From Chitinophaga alhagiae (GTDB taxonomy: Bacteria; Bacteroidota; Bacteroidia; Chitinophagales; Chitinophagaceae), in contig NZ_QXMH01000004.1 in NCBI RefSeq assembly GCF_003568665.1, positions 166,942 through 230,941 of the forward strand: 64,000 nucleotides of DNA. The letters are read 5' to 3'. Position 1 is the first letter of the stretch. Every line of letters begins with the position of its first letter. The notes beneath the pieces were generated by a model, which was not told where the DNA came from, ran no database searches, and saw only the letters and a list, made by a program, of their open reading frames with translations. Position numbers and translations under genes: made by a program. Positions 17,101-25,367 of the stretch are shown here, piece after piece.

Positions 17101-18357
17101 ATGACTGACCAAATGATACAGCGCGCCACGGTGCTTTTGCAGCAGCGGAAGTTCAAAGAAGCGGAAGTCATACTGGGCAGGCTGATCACGGAAAACCCGC
17201 ATAACATTGACGTGATGGCGCTGTACGCGGAATCGCTGCTGCAGCAGGATAAATATGACAAGGCCATGGAAGTGGTGAACAACGCCATTGGCCTTTTCCC
17301 GGATGTGCCGCATTTCTTCTACCAGCGGGCCCGGCTGCGGATCTACGAAAACCGGCAGTATGACGAAGCCGAGAAAGACCTGCAGCAGGCCATTACGCTC
17401 AACCCGCAGGAAGCCGATTATTTTGCGCTGTACGCTCTCATAAAAATAGACCGCAAACAATTCCAGCAGGCGCTGGAGCTGGCAGAAACCGGCCTGGAGG
17501 CAGACCCGGAAAACATACAGGCCCTCAACGCCCGCAGCACCGCCCTGCTGAAACTGGGCCGCACGGCGGAATCTTTCAACAGCATAGACGGCGCCTTCCG
17601 GCACGATCCCCACAACGCCTATACCCATGCCAACCACGGCTGGGGCCTGCTCGAAAAAGGCTCCGCCCGCGAGGCCCTGCAGCATTTTACCGAAGCCCTC
17701 CGGATAGATCCCAACATGGAGCTGGCCCAGGCCGGCATGGCGGAAGCCCTGAAAGCCCGGTACTTCATTTACCGGATCTTCATGAAGTTCTACTTCTGGA
17801 TGGGCAATCTCACGGCCAAATACCAATGGGGCGTGATCATCGGATTATATTTGATTTCCAAGATATTACAGGGCGTTGCCAGAACTTATCCTTCAACAGA
17901 GCCTTACGTATTGCCCGTCATCATATTGCTGGTGGCCTTTGCTTTTTCCACCTGGATCATTTCGCCGCTCAGCAACCTCTTCCTGCGGCTCAACAAATAC
18001 GGCAGGCACCTGCTGGACAGGAACGAGGCCCTCTCCTCCAACTTTGTTGGCATCAGCCTGCTGCTGGCCGCGGCCGGCGGTGTGGGCGCCCTGGTAACCG
18101 GCAACGCCGGCTGGGTGCTCCTGCTATTTTACGGCCTTACCATGATGATGCCGCTGGGCGCCATGTTCTCTCCCCGGCGCAAACGCCAGGTGCTGGTGAT
18201 CTATACAGCGGCGCTGGCGGCCGCTGGCGCTGTGGCCATTGCCCTTGCCTTCAGCGGCGGCAGCCCATGGAACATTTTCAGCATTGTTTACGCAGGCGGC
18301 CTGCTGCTGTTCCAGTGGGTGGCCAACGCCATCATGATCAAACAAAATAACCGCTAA
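17101..18357 (+). CDS. TPR-repeat integral membrane protein coupled to the AAA+ ATPase
   Basis: A 418-residue protein: N-terminal half is six or so tetratricopeptide repeats (about 5-225, for example ALYAESLLQQDKYDKAMEVV and AHYGWGLL-type helices), C-terminal half has five hydrophobic segments (about 242-258, 268-295, 310-355, 362-382, 390-412). Its ATG directly follows the TAG of the ATPase gene with no spacing, so the two should be made in similar amounts. The N-terminal TPRs would face the cytoplasm and could dock the ATPase at the membrane. I know of no characterised family with this layout. Confidence 0.8.
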   Translation: MTDQMIQRATVLLQQRKFKEAEVILGRLITENPHNIDVMALYAESLLQQDKYDKAMEVVNNAIGLFPDVPHFFYQRARLRIYENRQYDEAEKDLQQAITLNPQEADYFALYALIKIDRKQFQQALELAETGLEADPENIQALNARSTALLKLGRTAESFNSIDGAFRHDPHNAYTHANHGWGLLEKGSAREALQHFTEALRIDPNMELAQAGMAEALKARYFIYRIFMKFYFWMGNLTAKYQWGVIIGLYLISKILQGVARTYPSTEPYVLPVIILLVAFAFSTWIISPLSNLFLRLNKYGRHLLDRNEALSSNFVGISLLLAAAGGVGALVTGNAGWVLLLFYGLTMMMPLGAMFSPRRKRQVLVIYTAALAAAGAVAIALAFSGGSPWNIFSIVYAGGLLLFQWVANAIMIKQNNR

Positions 18358-18361
18358 CAAC

Positions 18362-18691
18362 ATGAGCAGCACCAAACCCGTATCTTTCCAGGATTTGCCT
18401 TCCCGCCAAACCGTACCCGGCATGACCGGCCGTTTCATTCACGGGGAACAGCATACGCTCGCCTACTGGGAAGCCAAAGCCGGCACCATATTGCCGGTAC
18501 ATGAACACATGCATGAACAGATGACCTACGTGCTGTCCGGCACGCTTGAAATGGAGCTGAACGGCATAAAACACACGCTGCATGCGCACGATGTGGTGGT
18601 CATACCCGCCCATACGCCGCACGGCGGGTTTGCCGTTACAGACTGCCGGCTGATAGATTCTTTTGCCCCCGTCAGGGAAGATTATAAATAA
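18362..18691 (+). CDS. Small cupin-domain protein
   Basis: A 109-residue single-domain cupin. The metal-binding motif is seen as PVHEHMHEQMTYVLSG (motif 1, two to three histidines and a glutamate) and PAHTPHGG (motif 2). Proteins like this range from sugar-binding sensors to oxygenases; this one has no further domain. It starts 4 bp after the TPR gene and ends 3 bp before the phosphoesterase gene, so it lies in a four-gene run with the ATPase pair. Confidence 0.85.
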   Translation: MSSTKPVSFQDLPSRQTVPGMTGRFIHGEQHTLAYWEAKAGTILPVHEHMHEQMTYVLSGTLEMELNGIKHTLHAHDVVVIPAHTPHGGFAVTDCRLIDSFAPVREDYK

Positions 18692-18694
18692 ATT

Positions 18695-20545
18695 ATGCGC
18701 CACCTTTTTTATTGTTTCCTATGCTGCTGCCTGCCGGTACTGGCCGCCGGGCAGGATACGCTGTTCCGCTTTGCCCTGGTAACAGACACGCATGTAGGCG
18801 TGCAAACCGGGCAGGAAGACCTGGAACGCACTATTGCCGACCTCAACGCCCAGCCGCAGCTGGAGTTTGTGGTATTCTCCGGGGATGTAACGGAGTTTGG
18901 TACGGACGAAGAGCTGCAACTGGCCAAAAGCATCATCAGCCGCCTGCAGAAACCCTGGTACATCATTCCCGGCAACCACGATACCAAGTGGTCTGAAAGC
19001 GGCTGCAACAGCTTCCGTACCGTATTCGGCAACGAGACCTTCAGCTTTGTACACAAGGGTTACTGGTTCCTGGGCACCAACTGCGGCCCCAATATGCGGA
19101 TGGGCCCCGGGCAGGTACCGCGGGAAAACCTGGTGTGGCTGGACGCGCAGCTGAAACAGCCCAAATACAAAGGCCTGCCCATCATCTACATCAACCACTA
19201 CCCGCAAGACGAAGGCCTGAACAACTGGTTTGACGTGCTGGACCGCCTGCGCAACCGGGACGTAAAAGTGATGCTTTGCGGCCATGGCCATGCCAACAAG
19301 GCCTATACCTGGGAAGGGAAGCCCGGCGTGATGTGCCGCTCCAACCTCAGGGCCAAAGCGCCTGTTGGCGGGTATAACATCGTTTCCCTCACCGCGGACT
19401 CCATTTATTTCAATGAACGTACGCCCGGCGCAGCCACCCTGCCCGCCTGGCACCGCGTGGCGCTGCAGGGCAGCCAATGGGCACAAAACCCGCCCCGCCC
19501 GTCTTATGCCGTGAACGATACTTTCCCGCAGGTAAAAGTGAAATGGATGGTGCAGGAAGCCGGGGACATGGGCAGCGCCGTGGCCATCAACGGCAACCAG
19601 GTGATCTACACCAATACCAATGGAGACATTGCCGCCGTACAACTAACCACCAGCAAAAAACAATGGCGGTTCCGCACCGGCGGAAAAATATACGCCACCC
19701 CGTTAGTATACAACGGGTACGTGGTGGTGCCCTCTACAGACGGTTATGTATACTGCCTGCGCGCCGCCAGCGGCCGCCTTGCCTGGAAGCGGCCCACCGG
19801 CAAGGCCATTGTGGCCTCCGCCGCCCGGTATAAAGAGCTGGCCATCATAGCCGGGTCAGACGGCCATTGCCGCGCCTGGCACATTCCCAGCGGAGAACAA
19901 CGCTGGGATTTTGACAGCGTGAAAGGTTTTGTGGAAACAAGGCCGCTGGTGTACCATGGCAAGGTGTACTTCGGCTCCTGGGGCAACACCTTCTACGCGC
20001 TGAACGCGGAAACCGGCGCCCCGGCCTGGAGCTGGACAAACGGCGCCGCCAGCCGCATGATGTCTCCCGCCGCCGTATGGCCCGTAGCCGTAGACGGCAA
20101 GGCCTTCCTGGTAAGCCCTGACCGGTATATGACCGTGCTGGACACCGAAACCGGCCAGGCCATCTGGCGGGTGCAAGACCCTGCCAACAACGTGCGCGAG
20201 TCCCTTGGTATCTCCGCAGACAGCAACCGCATTTACGCCAAAACCATGCAGGGCTACGTGATTGCGCTGAACGCGCGCAGCCGGGAGCGGGAGCTGGTCT
20301 GGAAATCGCCGCTGGCGCTGGGGTACGAGATATGCCCTTCGCCCATCAACGAGTATAACGGCATTGTGTATGTAGCCGGGCAATCAGGCGTGGTCACCGC
20401 GCTGTCTGCCAAAGACGGCAGCAGGGCGTGGCAGCATAAGTTTTCCAATTGCCTGGTGAATACGGTGCAGCCGGTAGATGAACGGACGGTGATCGCGTCT
20501 GCTATGGACGGGAAGCTGATCTGTTTGGAAGTGGCCGGGAAATAA
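18695..20545 (+). CDS. Secreted calcineurin-like phosphoesterase fused to a PQQ-type beta-propeller
   Basis: A 616-residue exported protein with signal peptide (1-19, ending LAAGQ). Residues about 22-245 are a metallophosphoesterase: DTHVG, SGDVTEFG, IPGNHD, INHYP and CGHGHAN supply the di-metal ligands. Residues about 275-616 are a WD/PQQ-like propeller (repeated motifs such as GDIAAVQLTTSKKQWRFRTGG, DGYVYCLRAASGRLAWKRPTG, NGIVYVAGQSGVVTALSAKDGSRAW), of the kind seen in BamB. The two halves are one frame with no break. The propeller may direct the phosphoesterase to the outer membrane or to a substrate. The gene ends 83 bp before a repeat element. Confidence 0.93.
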   Translation: MRHLFYCFLCCCLPVLAAGQDTLFRFALVTDTHVGVQTGQEDLERTIADLNAQPQLEFVVFSGDVTEFGTDEELQLAKSIISRLQKPWYIIPGNHDTKWSESGCNSFRTVFGNETFSFVHKGYWFLGTNCGPNMRMGPGQVPRENLVWLDAQLKQPKYKGLPIIYINHYPQDEGLNNWFDVLDRLRNRDVKVMLCGHGHANKAYTWEGKPGVMCRSNLRAKAPVGGYNIVSLTADSIYFNERTPGAATLPAWHRVALQGSQWAQNPPRPSYAVNDTFPQVKVKWMVQEAGDMGSAVAINGNQVIYTNTNGDIAAVQLTTSKKQWRFRTGGKIYATPLVYNGYVVVPSTDGYVYCLRAASGRLAWKRPTGKAIVASAARYKELAIIAGSDGHCRAWHIPSGEQRWDFDSVKGFVETRPLVYHGKVYFGSWGNTFYALNAETGAPAWSWTNGAASRMMSPAAVWPVAVDGKAFLVSPDRYMTVLDTETGQAIWRVQDPANNVRESLGISADSNRIYAKTMQGYVIALNARSRERELVWKSPLALGYEICPSPINEYNGIVYVAGQSGVVTALSAKDGSRAWQHKFSNCLVNTVQPVDERTVIASAMDGKLICLEVAGK

Positions 20546-20627
20546 CCAATTGACCAGAACAATTGACCTGGTTTGCGCGGTGTAAACCATGGCTGCACCA
20601 GACCTGTGGAAGGTCAAGCTGGAGGCA

Positions 20628-20747
20628 AAAGTGATACTATTTTACCATCGCCTCCCCGGTTTTATCCTTCGCTTCTCGTTCGCTTCTCCTTCGCTTCTCG
20701 TTCGCTTGAGGTTCGGTCAGGTACCTACATGAAAATAATATCACTTT
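20628..20747. repeat. 120-bp inverted-repeat element with 11-bp tandem repeats inside
   Basis: The ends are AAAGTGATACTATTTT (20628-20643) and, inverted, AAAATAATATCACTTT (20732-20747): 15 of 16 positions pair. Inside lie four tandem 11-bp units (20668-20711): TTCGCTTCTCG, TTCGCTTCTCC, TTCGCTTCTCG, TTCGCTTGAGG. The right arm overlaps the stop codon of the acetyltransferase gene. No target-site duplication is visible. It may be a MITE-like or a repetitive extragenic element, or a hairpin that ends both flanking transcripts. Confidence 0.6.
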
Positions 20748-21267
20748 ATACCTGTTCGAACGCCTTGGGGTATACTACCCTGCCCGCCGCTCCTGCCAGG
20801 GCGCCCGGCTGCAGTTCTATGGCCATAAAGACCTCATCGGGCACTTCATAAGTAGTAGTAAGCCCCCACCGGGACGCGGGCGCAAACCCGAATTTAGGGT
20901 AGTACTGCGCATGGCCCAGCACTATCACGGAACCGTAGCCCAGCTCCCGGGCCACTTCCAGCCCATGGCGCACCAGTTGGCCGCCTACACCGGCATATTG
21001 CAGGTCTGGCGTAACAGATACCGGCGCCAGGGCCAGGCTTTCCACCTCCCCGCCAGCCCCGGTCATAATTTTCAGTTTCGTAAAAAGGATATGCCCGATG
21101 ATGGCGCCATCCAGCACGGCCACCAGGGAAAGTGCAGGAATGTAATGTTCACTTTGCCGGAGAAGGTCTACCAGCCTGCCTTCGTTTTCCTGCCCGAATG
21201 CGGCGGCGTGGAGGGAATAAACAACGGGGATGTCTTGCTCCTGTTCAGCACGTATATCTATTTTCAT
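20746..21267 (-). CDS. GNAT-family N-acetyltransferase (YhbS-like)
   Basis: A 173-residue acetyltransferase. The start at 21267 (MKIDIRAEQEQDIPVVYSL) matches the family N-terminus; the upstream in-frame extension to 21612 is non-homologous and reads antisense to the next gene. Acetyl-CoA-binding motif A is present as LAPVSVTPDLQYAGVGGQLVRHGLE (Q/R-x-x-G-x-G/A), followed by the strand GSVIVLGHAQYYPKFGFAPAS, which is characteristic of the YhbS/COG3153 type. The substrate is not known. The 3' end touches the inverted-repeat element. Confidence 0.9.
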   Translation of the reverse strand: MKIDIRAEQEQDIPVVYSLHAAAFGQENEGRLVDLLRQSEHYIPALSLVAVLDGAIIGHILFTKLKIMTGAGGEVESLALAPVSVTPDLQYAGVGGQLVRHGLEVARELGYGSVIVLGHAQYYPKFGFAPASRWGLTTTYEVPDEVFMAIELQPGALAGAAGRVVYPKAFEQV

Positions 21268-21295
21268 ACATGCAAAATAAGTATATTTAGCGGTT

Positions 21296-21880
21296 ATGGG
21301 AAAAGGACGCAAGCAGAAGAGGCAGGCACGTGAGTGGAGTGCGGCCAAAGAACCGGCAGATAAAAGATACGACACCCTGTATTCGTTCGTATTTTTTGCC
21401 GGGGGCCTTTTATTGGCGGCAGCCTCCTTTCTGATCCAAGATACTTTTATGCCCGCCGGGGATTGGCTGGCCATCGCGCTTGCAGGCAGCCTGATAGCGC
21501 TGATAATCCGTCCCAGGCTTGAACACCTGAACACTTTTATCCGTTCAATATACCTGATTGTCACCCTTGTTGCCGGAATTGGCGGTACATTGTTTGCCCT
21601 AAGTGCTACCAACTATTATGGCAGGGGCAACACTACTCACAAGGTTTACTTGCCAATCCTGGAAAAAGGCGCCGTGAAGGGCAGCAAAAGCCGCTGCTGG
21701 AGTCCGTACGGCGTAGTTTTACTCAACGGCGTTACACGGCGGATAAGGTTTTTCTGCAACCAGGCCACAGAAATGGAGCAAGCACAGACTATTGAATTGA
21801 CCCTGGCCGAAGGCGCGCTGGGGTATCCTGTTATCATGCATAAAAAACTATGGCCCTACCATTTCTCTCCCCGCCCTTAA
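21296..21880 (+). CDS. Unknown small membrane protein
   Basis: A 194-residue protein with a basic N-terminus (KGRKQKRQARE), three hydrophobic segments (about 28-47, 53-70 and 82-100), and a soluble, basic C-terminal domain (about 110-194) with a cysteine pair (CWSPYGVVLLNG ... RRIRFFCNQ). I do not recognise the family. It is divergent from the acetyltransferase with 28 bp between start codons, and followed by 116 bp without a gene. The topology suggests an inner-membrane protein with a periplasmic or cytoplasmic C-terminal domain. Confidence 0.75.
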   Translation: MGKGRKQKRQAREWSAAKEPADKRYDTLYSFVFFAGGLLLAAASFLIQDTFMPAGDWLAIALAGSLIALIIRPRLEHLNTFIRSIYLIVTLVAGIGGTLFALSATNYYGRGNTTHKVYLPILEKGAVKGSKSRCWSPYGVVLLNGVTRRIRFFCNQATEMEQAQTIELTLAEGALGYPVIMHKKLWPYHFSPRP

Positions 21881-21996
21881 ATTCCTCCCCCGCTTAAAGA
21901 ATTGTTAAAATCACACTTCTTCCCCCGGTTCATGATAAATGTCACCCCCGCTCCTCACCGATTCCGTAAATTCGCAGTACACCAAAACGCAAAGCA

Positions 21997-22536
21997 ATGA
22001 AAAGATTCTTTCTCTCACTGTCCATCCTGGGCATGGGCTTATTTAGCGCCACTGCCTTTGCTCAAAATGGCGTTTACCTGACCGCAGAGGATTTTGCCAA
22101 TAAAGAATTGCGTTACGATGATGTGAATGCGCACATCCCGTTCCGGTACGGAAAAGTGAAAGTGACTGACGGCAACAAAAAGCTGCTGCTTGACAAAAAC
22201 GACGTGTACGGCTACCGCCAGGGCAACCAGGACTACCGGATCATTGGCAACAACGCCTACAAGGTGCTGGATGCCGAACATTTCCACATTTACAGCCGCC
22301 AGGTGGAAACCTCCAAAGGCAAAGGCCGCATTACTGAAACACAGTATTATTTCAGCGCGGAGCCGGGCAGTGAGCTGCAGCCCCTCACCATCGCCAACCT
22401 GAAAAAGGCCTTTCCTGACAATGACAGGTTCCACCAGTTGCTGGACCTCCAGTTCCGCCACAACAATGAACTGGCCTGGTACGACGATTATGCAAAGAAG
22501 TTCAAGATCAAATCCATATACACTCAATCGATCTAG
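21997..22536 (+). CDS. Unknown secreted protein
   Basis: A 179-residue protein with a clear signal peptide (1-22, ending ATAFAQ). The mature part is a single small domain of mixed alpha/beta composition (GYRQGNQDYRIIGNNAYKVLDAEHFHIYSR) that ends in a polar helix. No known motif. It is a monocistronic unit, ended by a strong intrinsic terminator at 22562-22589. Probably periplasmic. Confidence 0.75.
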   Translation: MKRFFLSLSILGMGLFSATAFAQNGVYLTAEDFANKELRYDDVNAHIPFRYGKVKVTDGNKKLLLDKNDVYGYRQGNQDYRIIGNNAYKVLDAEHFHIYSRQVETSKGKGRITETQYYFSAEPGSELQPLTIANLKKAFPDNDRFHQLLDLQFRHNNELAWYDDYAKKFKIKSIYTQSI

Positions 22537-22561
22537 TTGTTTTTAAGGTTATCAGTTGATG

Positions 22562-22589
22562 ACGGGCGCCTTTGCGGCGCCCGTTTTTT
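22562..22589 (+). terminator. Rho-independent terminator
   Basis: ACGGGCGCC (22562-22570) and GGCGCCCGT (22576-22584) form a perfect 9-bp stem with a TTTGC loop, followed by T6. It ends transcription from the gene at 21997. The TTG inside the loop begins a false upstream extension of the next gene. Confidence 0.92.
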
Positions 22590-22646
22590 GTTGCACAGGC
22601 ATGCTTTTTTTCCTATTTTGTCCACCTAACCCGGAAACAACATATT

Positions 22647-24821
22647 GTGCAACTTCTCCCATGTTTACTCATCTGCCTTTGCTGCCTGCAACTGTCTGCG
22701 CAGAAAAAGAACGATGCTTACCAGCTCCACATCCGCAAAGCCACTTCCCCTGTCAAGATAGACGGCGTTATTGACGAGCAGGCCTGGGCCGATGCAGAAA
22801 CGGCCACGGACTTTTTCATGATACTGCCTATGGACACCAGCTTTGCGGAGGTACGCACGGATGTGCGCATGGTGTACGACCAGCAGAACATCTACCTGCT
22901 GGTGGAAAACTTCAACGGCGTACCCGGCCCTTACATGGTAGAGTCTCTCCGGCGCGATTTTGCCTTCCTGAAAAACGACAACTTCCTGCTTTTCATGGAC
23001 CCGTTCGACGATCAGACCAACGGTTTCTCCTTTGGCGCCAACGCCGCCGGAGCGCAGTGGGACGGGTTGATGTACGATGGCGGCAAGGTAGACCTGAGCT
23101 GGGACAACAAATGGCACTCCGTGGTAAAGAACTACCCGGATAAATGGGTGTTTGAAGCGGTGATCCCCTTCAAGTCCATCCGCTATAAAAAAGGCATTAC
23201 CCGCTGGGGCATCAACTTTGGCCGGAACGACCTGAAGACCACAGAAAAAAGCAGCTGGGCGCCTGTGCCCCGGCAATTCCCGTCCGCTTCGCTGGCCTAC
23301 ACGGGCGTGCTGGTGTGGGATGTGCCGCCGCCAGACCCGGGGCCCAACATTTCCCTGATACCCTACCTGCTGGGCGGCGTCAACAAAGACTACCAGTCCG
23401 GCAAACCGGAAAAATGGCGTGGGGACGCGGGGCTGGACGCCAAAATAGCCGTTACGTCCTCCCTCAACCTGGACCTTACGGTGAACCCTGATTTTTCGCA
23501 GGTAGACGTAGACAAGCAGGTGACCAACCTGGACCGTTTTGAGCTTTTTTTCCCGGAGCGGCGGCAGTTCTTTCTCGAAAACGGCGACCAGTTCACCAAC
23601 TTCGGGTATGCGGGCATCCGCCCCTTCTTTTCGCGGCGTATAGGCCTGGGCGTGCCCATCCACTTTGGGGCGCGTTTAAGCGGCAAGCTGAATAAAGACT
23701 GGCGCCTGGGGGTGATGAACATGCAAACAGGCAGCCAGTCCGCTACCGCCCTGCCGGCCCAGAACTTCACCGTGGCCGCGCTGCAGCGGCGGGTGTTTGC
23801 CCGCTCCAACGTAGGCTTTCTGGCCATCAACAAAGAATCTATCAACTACCACCCTGAAAAAGCGGCGCCGGGCGAGCCGGTGTACTCCCGCTATAACCGC
23901 AACTTCGGGCTGGAATACAACCTGGCCTCCGCCAATAACTTCTGGACGGGCAAGGCCATGGTGCTGAAGTCTTTCAGTCCGGGTAAAACCGGGCGGGACT
24001 GGGCGCATGCCGCCAACCTGCAATACACCAGCCGCAAATGGAACATCAGCTGGCAGCATGAGTACGTGGGCAAAAACTATACGGCGGAAGTAGGGTACGT
24101 GCCGCGGCAGGGGTACATCAAGCTGATGCCGCAGGTCACCCATCTTTTCTTTCCCAAAAGCGGGCCGGTGCTGAGCCACGGCCCCCAGCTCACGTCTACC
24201 AGTTTTTTTGACGAACAGATGCGGCATACGGACAATGAGCTGCTGGCCTCTTACGGCCTGGTGTTCCGCAGCAGGAACACGCTCACGCTCTGGGGCTCCA
24301 ACACCTACATCAGGCTGCTGCAGCCGTTTGACCCGGTCAATGTGGGGAAAGACAGCCTGGTGGCCGGCACCCGGCACCACTGGAACACGGTGGGCGCGGA
24401 TTATGTGTCCAAACCGCAAAGCCTGTTCACCTATGCTCTCAGCGCCCGCTACGGCGGCTACTATGCGGACGGGCGCCGCCTTACGCTGGGCGGGGAGTTT
24501 GGTTACCGCTTCCAGCCGTATGTCAGCATTGCCCTCAGCGCCAACTACAACAAGCTGGACCTGCCGCAGCCCTGGGGCCTGAACGATTTCTGGCTGGTGG
24601 GCCCCCGGCTGGACGTGACCATGACCAATACGCTCTTCTTTACCGGTTTTATGCAGTATAACGAACAGATGAAGAACATGAACCTGAACACCCGCTTCCA
24701 GTGGCGTTACCGGCCTGCGTCAGACCTTTTTATCGTATATACGGACAACTACCTGCCGGAGCCTTTCTTTGTTAAGAACCGCGCCCTGGTGGTAAAGCTC
24801 GTGTACTGGCTGAACATATAA
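22647..24821 (+). CDS. DUF5916 outer-membrane protein with CBM9-like domain
   Basis: The frame has no ATG near its start; TTG at 22572 is in the terminator loop, so GTG at 22647 is the best start. It gives a signal peptide (LPCLLICLCCLQLSAQ), then about 724 residues. Residues about 25-225 are a carbohydrate-binding (CBM9-like) domain: KIDGVIDEQAWADAE and VRMVYDQQNIYLLVE are its standard strands. The rest is the DUF5916 domain, a predicted outer-membrane beta-barrel with aromatic-rich strands (SQVDVDKQVTNLDRFELFFPERRQFFLENGDQF is the conserved block). Common in Bacteroidota, function unknown; it could be a surface binding or transport protein. The final residues KLVYWLNI end the barrel. Confidence 0.9.
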   Translation: MQLLPCLLICLCCLQLSAQKKNDAYQLHIRKATSPVKIDGVIDEQAWADAETATDFFMILPMDTSFAEVRTDVRMVYDQQNIYLLVENFNGVPGPYMVESLRRDFAFLKNDNFLLFMDPFDDQTNGFSFGANAAGAQWDGLMYDGGKVDLSWDNKWHSVVKNYPDKWVFEAVIPFKSIRYKKGITRWGINFGRNDLKTTEKSSWAPVPRQFPSASLAYTGVLVWDVPPPDPGPNISLIPYLLGGVNKDYQSGKPEKWRGDAGLDAKIAVTSSLNLDLTVNPDFSQVDVDKQVTNLDRFELFFPERRQFFLENGDQFTNFGYAGIRPFFSRRIGLGVPIHFGARLSGKLNKDWRLGVMNMQTGSQSATALPAQNFTVAALQRRVFARSNVGFLAINKESINYHPEKAAPGEPVYSRYNRNFGLEYNLASANNFWTGKAMVLKSFSPGKTGRDWAHAANLQYTSRKWNISWQHEYVGKNYTAEVGYVPRQGYIKLMPQVTHLFFPKSGPVLSHGPQLTSTSFFDEQMRHTDNELLASYGLVFRSRNTLTLWGSNTYIRLLQPFDPVNVGKDSLVAGTRHHWNTVGADYVSKPQSLFTYALSARYGGYYADGRRLTLGGEFGYRFQPYVSIALSANYNKLDLPQPWGLNDFWLVGPRLDVTMTNTLFFTGFMQYNEQMKNMNLNTRFQWRYRPASDLFIVYTDNYLPEPFFVKNRALVVKLVYWLNI

Positions 24822-24936
24822 TTTTTGACGGAATCAGGCAACTATCATAACTTACAACAGTTGCAACCCCGTTAGCCAATACTGACCTGCTTCCCCGGTT
24901 ACCTGACTATCTATCAACCACAAAAACATAAACTGT

Positions 24937-25356
24937 ATGTCCTATTACAAGATCTTCCCCAGTACCCGCCTGAAGGGCAAGCTGAAGGGCATTGAATCCC
25001 TGGAGCTGTCTTACGCTACCTATCTCCTTTCCATTGTCTGGCCAAAAAATGAATACTGCCTGCTGTCTACCCTGCAGCTGCGGTTTGACAATGCGTCTAA
25101 CTGGATAGTGGTAGACAGCAAGGTAGGTTCCCACCTCGGCGAGATCACCATCAAACTGGGAACGTTCAGCCCCGAAGAGCAACTGCAGCTGTTCTGGATC
25201 ATCAACGCCCCGCTCACCAAAATTTCCGCGCTGGCCATCTACCTCGTTAACCTTGATACCAAACAGATGATCAAGGTAAAGCCGGAAGACGGCGTTAAAA
25301 CGATTGACAAAGGGAAAGAGTGGATGGATGAAAGAAAAGACATTCAGTTATTCTAA
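24937..25356 (+). CDS. Unknown soluble protein, paired with the next gene
   Basis: A 139-residue protein without signal peptide, lipobox or membrane segment. Sequence suggests a compact beta-rich domain (LQLRFDNASNWIVVDSKVGSHLGEITIKLG, then a helix and a strand ALAIYLVNLDTKQMIKV). I recognise no family. It lies 12 bp in front of a predicted outer-membrane gene and 115 bp after the DUF5916 gene, so it is probably in a two-gene operon. Coding is supported by codon use and by the close spacing to the next gene. Confidence 0.7.
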   Translation: MSYYKIFPSTRLKGKLKGIESLELSYATYLLSIVWPKNEYCLLSTLQLRFDNASNWIVVDSKVGSHLGEITIKLGTFSPEEQLQLFWIINAPLTKISALAIYLVNLDTKQMIKVKPEDGVKTIDKGKEWMDERKDIQLF

Positions 25357-25367
25357 AACAGGCTTTC

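Noticed and set aside
20668..20711. 11-bp repeats as CRISPR
   Set aside because: The units are directly tandem without spacers.
20746..21612. 288-residue version of the GNAT gene
   Set aside because: The first 115 residues are antisense to the divergent membrane-protein gene and not part of the GNAT domain; the start at 21267 fits the family.
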